From Liolophura sinensis (taxonomy: Eukaryota > Mollusca > Polyplacophora > Chitonida > Chitonidae), in NCBI RefSeq assembly GCF_032854445.1, contig NW_027017994.1:126001-140959 (forward strand): a stretch of DNA of 14,959 nt. Direction: 5' to 3'. The position numbers were made by a program, and so were the translations under genes. This document shows, one piece after another, positions 8,240-14,959 of the stretch; positions within the stretch are counted from its first letter, which is position 1; every line of letters begins with the position of its first letter. The notes under the pieces were generated by a model that worked only from the letters and a program-made list of their open reading frames with translations, was not told the origin of the DNA and did not search any database.

Positions 8240-8789
8240 GCAGCACTGGAACAATTTTTCGAATTTTGCATTTTTGCCTGGTCTTTTTGTTAATTGAAAT
8301 CGGCTACACTGTACTATGTACCCATCGCGAATGGTCATTACTATATTCAACTTTTGAATATATGTTATGTGCCCTTCGGTAGCCCAGAAGACGTCAAATC
8401 TTTGGGCTAAGCCCATTTAACTCACCCAGCAATTGTCTTACTTCTAAGTCGAAGACAATCTCAATGTCTTTATCTACGTGTAGAAAAACCACACCATTTG
8501 TACGTGAAAAACACAAGGTACTTGATACAGTCTGCTGTAAAAAGTACAACTGAACACTGACCCACTTCAGTAAGGTGCCAAAAGATGCGGAATTGAGCCA
8601 GGCATCGGCAGCTGTTGAAAAATTGCAAATTTCCCTGGTTTCCATGGAGTAAGAGATGTTGCTGGGCACGTGATTATGACATCAATGATCATTCAATTGT
8701 CACTACAGCCAAAAGTATTGGTCGGAGAGCAACGCGGTTTGCACCATTCGATTTGTCGTCACAAAATACGTCGGATTAGCCTCCTACCG
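8240..8789 (+). repeat. Monomer 16, type D
   Basis: D markers: TTTTTCGAATTTTGC, CTATGTACCC, CGAATGG, GAATATATG, GACGTC, GTCGAAGAC, GAGATG, end CTCCTACCG. TTGTCTTAC and GTACCCATCG are shared with monomer 21 only among D copies. Confidence 0.95.
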
Positions 8790-9336
8790 GCAGCACTCGA
8801 ACAGTTTTTCCACTTTTGCATTTTTGCCTGGTCTTTTTGTTAATTGAAATCGGCTACACTGTACTCTGTACAATCGCGACTGGTCATTACTATATTCAAC
8901 TTTTGACTATAAGTCATGTGCATTTCGGTAGCCCAGAAGACGACAAATCTTTGGGCTAAGCCCATTTACTCACCCAGCAATTGTCTTACTTCTAAGTCCA
9001 AGACAATCTCAATGTCTTTATCTACGTGTAGAAAAACCAGACCATTTGTACATAAAAAACACAAGGTACTTGATACAGTCCTGCTGTAAAAAGTACAACT
9101 TAACACTGACCCACATTTATAAGGTGCCAAAAGATGCGGAATTGGGCCAGCATCGGCAGCTGTTAAAAAATTGCAAATATCCCTGGTTTCCATGAGTAAG
9201 AGCCGTTACTGGGCACGTGATTATGACATCAATGATCATTGAATTGTCGCTACAGCCAAAAGTATTGGTCAGAAAGCAACGCGGTTTGCACCATTCGATT
9301 TCTCGCCACAAAATACGTCGGATTAGCCTCTTACCA
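8790..9336 (+). repeat. Monomer 17, type E
   Basis: E markers: CACTCGAACAG, GTCATGTGCATTTCGG, GACGAC, GTCCAAGAC, GTACATAAA, CATTTAT, GGTCAGAAAGC, CTCGCCAC. A few one-base losses: CATTTACTC, GGGCCAGCATC, CCATGAG. Confidence 0.95.
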
Positions 9337-9884
9337 GCAGCACTGGAACATTTTTTCCACTTTTGCATTTTTGCCTGGTCCTTTTGTTAATTGAAATCGA
9401 CTACACTGTACTCTGTACAATCGCGACTGGTCATTACTATATTCAACTTTTGATTATAAGTTATGTGCCCTTCGGTAGCCCAGAAGACCTGAAATCTTTG
9501 GGCCAAGGCCCATTTAACTCACCAGCAATTGCCTTACTTCTAAGTCCAAGACAATCTCAGTGTCTTTATCTACGTGTAGAAAAACCACACCATTGTACGT
9601 GAAAAACACAAGGTACTTGATACAGTCTGCTGTAAAAAGTACAACTGAACACTGACCCACTATCAGTAAGGTGCCAAAAGATGCGGAATTGAGCCAGGCA
9701 TCGGCAGCTGTTGTAAAATTGCAAATTTCCCTGGTTTCCATGGAGTAAGAGACGTTGCTGGGCACGTGATTATGACATAAATGATCATTCAATTGTCGCT
9801 ACAGCCAAAAGTATTGGTCGGAGAGCAACGCGGATTGCACCATTCGATTTCTCGTCACAAAATACGTCGGATTAGCTCTTACCA
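9337..9884 (+). repeat. Monomer 18, type F
   Basis: F markers: GTCCTTTTG, GATTATAAG, GACCTG, GGGCCAAGG, TCAGTGTC, GTTGTAAAA, GGATTGC. One-base changes include CACCAGC, CCATTGTACG, CTATCAG and TTAGCTCTT. Confidence 0.95.
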
Positions 9885-10433
9885 GCAGCACTGGAACAAT
9901 TTTTCCACTTTTGCATTTTTGCTGGTGTTTTTGTTAATTGAAATCGACTACACTGTACTCTGTACAATCGCGACTGGTCATTACTATATTCAACTTTTGA
10001 CTATAAGTTATGTGCCCTTCGGTAGCCCAGAAGACGTCAAATCTTTGGGCTAAGCCCATTTAACTCACCCAGCAATTGCCTTACTTCTAAGTCGAAGACC
10101 ATCTCAATGTCTTTATCTACGTGTAGAAAAACACACCATTTGTACATGAAAAAACACAAGGTACTTGATACAGTCTGCTGTAAAAAGTACAACTGAACAC
10201 TGACCCACTTCAGTAAGGTGCCAAAAGATGCGGAATTGAGCCCAGGCATCGGCAGCTGTTGAAAAATTGCAAATTTCCCAGGTTTCCATGGAGTAAAAGC
10301 CGTTGCTACGCACGTGATTATGACATAAATGATCATTCAATTGTCGCTACAGCCAAAAGTATTGGTCAGAAAGCAACGCGGTTTGCACCATTCGATTTCT
10401 CGTCACAAAATACGTCGGATTAGCCTCTTACCA
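9885..10433 (+). repeat. Monomer 19, type A* (duplicate of monomer 14)
   Basis: Carries the same private set as monomer 14: AACAATTTTTCC start, GTAAAAGCC, and the E-like GGTCAGAAAGC at 10364-10374 followed by GGTTTGC. Differences from monomer 14 include GAAGACCATC, CCCAGGTTT and single-base indels. Confidence 0.92.
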
Positions 10434-10984
10434 GCAGCACTGGAACAATTTTTTCCACTTTTGCATTTTTGCCTGGTCTTTTTGTTAATTGAAATCGACT
10501 ACACTGTACTCTGTACAATCGCGACTTGTCATTACTATATTCAACTTTTGACTATAAGTTATGTGCCCTTCGGTAGCCCAGAAGACGACAAATCTTTGGG
10601 CCAAGCCCTTTTAACCTCACCCAGCAATTGCCTTACTTCTAAGTGCAAGACAATCTCAATGTCTTTATCTACGTGTAGAAAAACCACACCATTTGTACGT
10701 GAAAAACACAAGGTACTTGATACAGTCTGCTGTAAAAAGTACAACTTAACACTGACCCACATTTATAAGGTGCCAAAAGATGCGGAATTGGACCAGGCAT
10801 CGGCAGCTGTTAAAAAATTGCAAATATCCCTGGTTTCCATGGAGTAAGAGCCGTTACTGGGCACGTGATTATGACATCAATGATCATTGAATTGTCGCTA
10901 CAGCCAAAAGTATTGGTCAGAGAGCAACGCGGTTTGCACCATTCGATTTGTCGTCACAAAATACGTCGGATTAGCCTCTTGTCA
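10434..10984 (+). repeat. Monomer 20, B/C fusion (duplicate of monomer 15)
   Basis: B-like to GTACGTG at 10695-10701, C-like from CAACTTAAC at about 10742 to the end CTTGTCA. GACTTGTC is shared with monomer 15, so both descend from one fusion event. Confidence 0.92.
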
Positions 10985-11533
10985 GCAGCACTGGAACAAT
11001 TTTTCGAATTTTGCATTTTTGCCTGGTCTTTTTGTTAATTGAAATCGGCTACACTGTACTATGTACCCATCGCGAATGGTCATTACTATATTCAACTTTT
11101 GAATATATGTTATGTGCCCTTCGGTAGCCCAGAAGACGTCAAATCTTTGGGCTAAGCCCATTTAACTCACCCAGCAATTGTCTTACTTCTAAGTCGAAGA
11201 CAATCTCAATGTCTTTATCTACGTGTAGAAAAACCACACCATTTGTACGTGAAAAACACAAGGTACTTGATACAGTCTGCTGTAAAAAGTACAACTGAAC
11301 ACTGACCCACTTCAGTAAGGTGCCAAAAGATGCGGAATTGAGCCAGGCATCGGCAGCTGTTGAAAAATTGCAAATTTCCCTGGTTTCCATGGAGTAAGAG
11401 ATGTTGCTGGGCACGTGATTATGACATCAATGATCATTCAATTGTCACTACCGCCAAAAGTATTGGTCGGAGAGCAACGCGGTTTGCACCATTCGATTTG
11501 TCGTCACAAAATACGTCGGATTAGCCTCCTACC
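10985..11533 (+). repeat. Monomer 21, type D (duplicate of monomer 16)
   Basis: Nearly identical to monomer 16, including GTACCCATCG, TTGTCTTAC and GAGATG. Differences are few, for example CTACCGCC at about 11450 and a lost G at the end (CTACCGCAGC). Confidence 0.95.
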
Positions 11534-12088
11534 GCAGCACTCGAACAGTTTTTCCACTTTGCATTTTTGCCTGGGTCTTTTTGTTAATTGAAATCGGCTA
11601 CACTGTACTCTGTACAATCGCGACTGGTCATTTACTATATTCAACTTTTGAACTATAAGTCATGTGCATTTCGGTAGCCCCAGAAGGACGACAAATCTTT
11701 GGGCTAAGCCCATTTAACTCACCCCAGCAATTGTCTTACTTCTAAGTCCAAGACAATCTCAATGTCTTTATCTACGTGTAGAAAAACCAGACCATTTGTA
11801 CATAAAAAACACAAGGTACTTGATACAGTCTGCTGTAAAAAGTACAACTTAACACTGACCCACATTTATAAGGTGCCAAAAGATGCGGAATTGGCCAGCA
11901 TCGGCAGCTGTTAAAAAATTGCAAATATCCCCTGGTTTCCATGGAGTAAGAGCCGTTACTGGGCACGTGATTATGACATCAATGATCATTGAATTGTCGC
12001 TACAGCCAAAAGTATTGGGTCAGAAAGCAACGCGGTTTGCAACCATTCGATTTCTCGCCACAAAATACGTCGGATTAGCCTCTTACCA
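11534..12088 (+). repeat. Monomer 22, type E, indel-rich
   Basis: E markers as in monomer 17. Compared with that copy, the first 200 bp contain about seven one-base indels (CACTTTGC, CTGGGTC, CATTTACT, TTGAACT, GCCCCAG, AAGGACG, CACCCCAG) and no substitution I could see. Confidence 0.95.
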
Positions 12089-12640
12089 GCAGCACTGGAA
12101 CATTTTTTCCACTTTTGCATTTTGCCTGGTCCTTTTTTAATTGAAATCGACTACACTGTACTCTGTACAATCGCGACTGGTCATTACTATATTCAACTTT
12201 TGATTATAAGTTATGTGCCCTTCGGTAGCCCAGAAGACCTGAAATCTTTGGCCAAGCCCATTTAACTCACCCAGCAATTGCCTTACTTCTAAGTCCCAAG
12301 ACAATCTCAGTGTCTTTATCTACGTGTAGAAAAAACCACACCATTTGTACGTGAAAAACACAAGGTACTTGATACAGTCCTGCTGTAAAAAGTACAACTG
12401 AACACTGACCCACTTCAGTAAGGTGCCAAAAGATGCGGAATTGAGCCAGGCATCGGCAGCTGTTGTAAAATTGCAAAATTTCTCCCTGGTTTCCATGGAG
12501 TAAGAGACGTTGCTGGGCACGTGATTATGACATAAATGATCATTCAATTGTCGCTACAGCCAAAAGTATTGGTCGGAGAGCAACGCGGATTGCACCATTC
12601 GATTTCTCGTCACAAAATACGTCGGATTAGCCTCTTACCA
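12089..12640 (+). repeat. Monomer 23, type F
   Basis: F markers: GTCCTTTT, GATTATAAG, GACCTG, TCAGTGTC, GTTGTAAAA, GGATTGC. Several private one-base indels (CATTTTGCC, CTTTGGCC, GTCCCAAG, TCCTGCTG) and an extra TC in TTTCTCCCTGG. Confidence 0.95.
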
Positions 12641-13200
12641 GCAGCACTGGAACATTTTTTCCACTTTTGCATTTTTACCTGGTGTTTTTGTTAATTGAAA
12701 TCGACTACACTGTACTCTGTACAATCGCGACTGGTCATTACTATATTCAACTTTTGACTATAAGTTATGTGCCCTTCGGTAGACCCAGAAGACGTCAAAT
12801 CTTTGGGCTAAGCCCATTTAACTCACCCAGCAATTGCCTTACTTCTAAGTCGAAGACAATCTCAATGTCTTTATCTACGTGTATGAAAAACCCACACCAT
12901 TTGTACATGAAAAACACAAGGTACTTGATACAGTCTGCTGTAAAAAGTACAACTGAACACTGACTCACTTCAGTAAGGGTGCCAAAAGATGCGGAATTGA
13001 GCCAGGCATCGGCAGCTGTTGAAAAATTGCAAATTTCCCCTGGTTTCCATGGAGTAAGAGCCGTTGCTACGCCAAACGTGGATTATGACATAAATGATCA
13101 TTCAATTGTCACTACAGCCAAAAGTATTGGTCGGAGAGCAACGCGATTGCAACCATTCGATTTCTCGTCACAAAATATACGTCGGATTAGCCTCTTACCA
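12641..13200 (+). repeat. Monomer 24, type A
   Basis: A markers as in monomer 1 (AACATTTTTT, GTG, GACGTC, GTCGAAGAC, GTACATG, CGTTGCTACGC, CATAAATG, GATTGC), but TGTCAC as in B/D. It is the longest copy (560 bp) because of extra bases, including GCCAAACGTGG, which destroys the CACGTG found in the other copies, and AAATATACG. Confidence 0.93.
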
Positions 13201-13751
13201 GCAGCACTGGAACAATTTTTTCCACTTTTGCATTTTTGCCTGGTCTTTTTGTTAATTGAAATCGACTACACTGTACTCTGTACAAATCGCGGACTGGTCA
13301 TTACTATATTCAACTTTTGACTATAAGTTATGTGCCCTTCGGTAGCCCAGAAGACGACAAATCTTTGGCCAAGCCCTTTTAACTCACCCAGCAATTGCCT
13401 TACTTCTAAGTGCAAGACAATCTCAATGTCTTTATCTACGTGTAGAAAAAACCACACCATTTGTACGTGAAAAACACAAGGTACTTGATACAGTCTGCTG
13501 TAAAAGGTACAACTGAACACTGACCCACTTCAGTAAGGTGCCAAAAGATGCGGAATTGAGCCAGGCATCGGCAGCTGTTGAAAAATTGCAAATTTCCTGG
13601 TTTCCATGGAGTAAGAGACGTTGCTGGGCACGTGATTATGACATCAATGATCATTCAATTGTCACTACAGCCAAAAGTATTGGTCGGAGAGCAACGCGGT
13701 TTGCACCATTCGATTTCTCGTCACAAAATACGTCGGATTAGCCTCCTACCG
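13201..13751 (+). repeat. Monomer 25, type B
   Basis: B markers: AACAATTTTTT, GACGAC, GGCCAAGCCCTTTT, GTGCAAGAC, AAAAGGTAC, GAGACG, CATCAATG, TGTCAC, CTCCTACCG. Private indels: ACAAATCGCGGAC and TTTCCTGG. Confidence 0.95.
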
Positions 13752-14302
13752 GCAGCACTGGAAACAGTTTTTCCACTTTTGCATTCTTGCCTGGTGTTTT
13801 TGTTAATTGAAATCGGCTACACTGTACTCTGTACATTCGCGACTGGTCATTACTATATTCAACTTTTGACTATAAGTTATGTGCCCTTCGGTAGCCCAGA
13901 AGACGTCCAATCTTTGGGCTAAGCCCATTTAACTCACCCCGCAATTGTCTTACTTCTAAGTCCAAGACAATCTCAATGTCCTTTATCTACCTGTAGAAAA
14001 ACCAGACCATTTGTACATAAAAAAACACAAGGTACTTGATACAGTCTGCTGTAAAAAGTACAACTTAACACTGACCCACATTTATAAGGTGCCAAAAGAT
14101 GCGGAATTGGACCAGGCATCGGCAGCTGTTAAAAAATTGCAAATATCCCTGGTTTCCATGGAGTAAGAGCCGTTACTGGGCACGTGATTATGACATCAAT
14201 GATCATTGAATTGTCGCTACAGCCAAAAGTATTGGTCAGAGAGCAACGCGGTTTGCACCATTCGATTTGTCGTCACAAAATACGTCGATTAGCCTCTTGT
14301 CA
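13752..14302 (+). repeat. Monomer 26, type C with D/A-like patch
   Basis: C-like at the start (AACAG, CATTCTTGCC, CGGCTA) and from CTACCTG to the end (CCAGACC, CATTTAT, GGACCA, GGTCAGAGAGC, CTTGTCA). In the middle, GACGTCC and GGGCTAAGCCCATTT replace GACCTG and GGCCTAAGCCC of the other C copies. ATTCGCG (others ATCGCG) resembles the TTCGCG of monomer 27. Confidence 0.88.
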
Positions 14303-14853
14303 GCAGCACTGGAACAATTTTTCGAATTTTGCATTTTTGCCTGGTCTTTTTGTTAATTGAAATCGGCTACACTGTACTATGTACCTTCGCGACTGGTCAT
14401 TACTATATTCAACTTTTTGACTATAAGTTATGTGCCCTTCGGTAGCCCAGAAGACGTCAAATCTTTGGGCTAAGCCCATTTAAACCTCACCCAGCAATTG
14501 CCTTACTTCTAAGTCGAAGACAATCTCAATGTCTTTATCTACGTGTAGAAAAACCACACCATTTGTACGTGAAAAACACAAGGTACTTGATACAGTCTGC
14601 TGTAAAAGTACAACTGAACACTGACCCACTTCAGTAAGGTGCCAAAAGATGCGGAATTGAGCCAGGCATCGGCAGCTGTTGAAAAATTGCAAATTTCCCT
14701 GGTTTCCATGGAGTAAGAGATGTTGCTGGGCACGTGATTATGACATCAATGATCATTCAATTGTCACTACAGCCAAAAGTATTGGTCGGAGAGCAACGCG
14801 GTTTGCACCATTCGATTTCTCGTCACAAAATACGTCGGATTAGCCTCCTACCG
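14303..14853 (+). repeat. Monomer 27, type D with A/B-like patch
   Basis: D markers at the start (TTTTTCGAATTTTGC, CTATGTACC) and end (GAGATG, CTCCTACCG). GACTATAAGTTATG and CGACTGG replace D's GAATATATG and CGAATGG, and CTCGTCAC replaces TTTGTCGTC. The patch may be a short conversion tract. Confidence 0.88.
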
Positions 14854-14959
14854 GCAGCACTCGAACAGTTTTTCCACTTTTGCATTTTTGCCTGGTCTTT
14901 TTGTTAATTGAAATCGGCTACACTGTACTCTGTACAATCGCGACTGGTCATTACTATAT
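14854..14959 (+). repeat. Monomer 28, type E, partial (window edge)
   Basis: The first 106 bp carry the E start CACTCGAACAG, GTCTTTTTG and CGGCTA, as expected after a D monomer. The copy runs off the window. Confidence 0.9.

Larger units (their letters stand above)
7139..9884 (+). repeat. HOR unit 4: pentamer A*-B/C-D-E-F, first copy
   Basis: Five monomers, 2746 bp. A* is A with an E-like patch near its end. The second monomer begins as B and ends as C, removing one monomer. D, E and F follow in canonical order. The next 2756 bp repeat this arrangement with the same private markers. Confidence 0.9.
9885..12640 (+). repeat. HOR unit 5: pentamer A*-B/C-D-E-F, second copy
   Basis: This unit repeats the preceding pentamer monomer for monomer. 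Shared private features include GTAAAAGCC in A*, the E-like GGTCAGAAAGC in A*, GACTTGTC in B/C, the same B-to-C switch interval, and GTACCCATCGCGAATGG in D. Most differences between the two pentamers that I noticed are single-base insertions or deletions. Confidence 0.9.
1..14959 (+). repeat. Tandem satellite array, ~550-bp unit, no genes
   Basis: The motif GCAGCACTGGAAC (or a close variant) recurs 28 times at intervals of 540-560 bp, and everything between the anchors aligns from copy to copy, so the array is continuous and head-to-tail. The anchor was chosen for convenience; the true phase is unknown. No stretch is non-satellite, and no transposon, microsatellite block or unique sequence interrupts it. 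The usual period (549-552) is not a multiple of three, so any reading frame changes from copy to copy. Known biology: arrays of this type are usually centromeric or heterochromatic in eukaryotes. The locus and species are not determinable from this sequence. Confidence 0.98.
12641..14959 (+). repeat. HOR unit 6: canonical order A-B-C-D-E, cut by window end
   Basis: Monomers A, B, C and D are followed by the first 106 bp of an E. Type order matches HOR unit 1. The remaining E and an F are expected beyond the window. Confidence 0.85.

Noticed and set aside
1-14959. CRISPR array
   Set aside because: The spacing is regular but the whole 550-bp unit is repeated; there are no short repeats separated by unique spacers and no cas genes.
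1-14959. CENP-B box or close variant
   Set aside because: I searched both strands of several monomer types by eye for TTCGNNNNANNCGGG; candidates at TTCGGTAGCC, TTCGATTTCTCG and TCGAAGAC do not match the essential bases.
1-14959. Internal half-unit repeat of about 275 bp
   Set aside because: The two halves of a monomer share no visible similarity, so 550 bp appears to be the basic unit.

Overview
The whole window is one uninterrupted tandem satellite array. A complex unit of about 550 bp is repeated head-to-tail on one strand: 27 complete copies and a 106-bp start of a 28th, mean period about 550 bp. I found no gene, RNA gene, transposon, spacer or non-satellite base. Open frames on both strands are reflections of the repeat and show no sign of coding. 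Long arrays of this kind are typical of eukaryotic heterochromatin (centromeric, pericentromeric, subtelomeric or sex-chromosome). I do not recognise the satellite family and cannot name the taxon. CpG is not strongly depleted (19 CpG counted by hand in the 552-bp copy at 5488).

The array has a second level of order. Diagnostic bases sort the copies into six types, here named A to F, and the canonical order A-B-C-D-E-F makes a higher-order repeat (HOR) of about 3.3 kb. The window holds six HOR units, each beginning with an A-type start; each of the five complete ones closes with an F-type end: 1-3300 (six copies), 3301-4946 (three), 4947-7138 (four), 7139-9884 (five), 9885-12640 (five), 12641-14959 (six expected, cut by the window edge inside E). 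The shortened units are explained by fusion monomers: A/B, C/E, D/F and B/C. Each fusion switches type inside a monomer while keeping the register, as expected for unequal homologous exchange. The two five-copy units share the same B/C junction and the same small E-like patch in A, so they are recent duplicates.

A deeper layer is also visible. B resembles D and C resembles E over most of the unit, while A and F resemble each other in the second half. The hexamer may therefore have grown from a dimer of about 1.1 kb (B-C and D-E) plus an F-A pair.

Each monomer carries several short dyads, including an 11-bp stem whose 3' arm can pair instead with a downstream copy. Several bases that separate the types are CpG to TpG/CpA changes. 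Many copies, above all from about 11,530 to 13,310, carry private one-base insertions and deletions that look like uncorrected long-read error. Fine-scale comparisons should allow for this. Type calls and junctions come from reading the sequence by eye; no alignment was computed.
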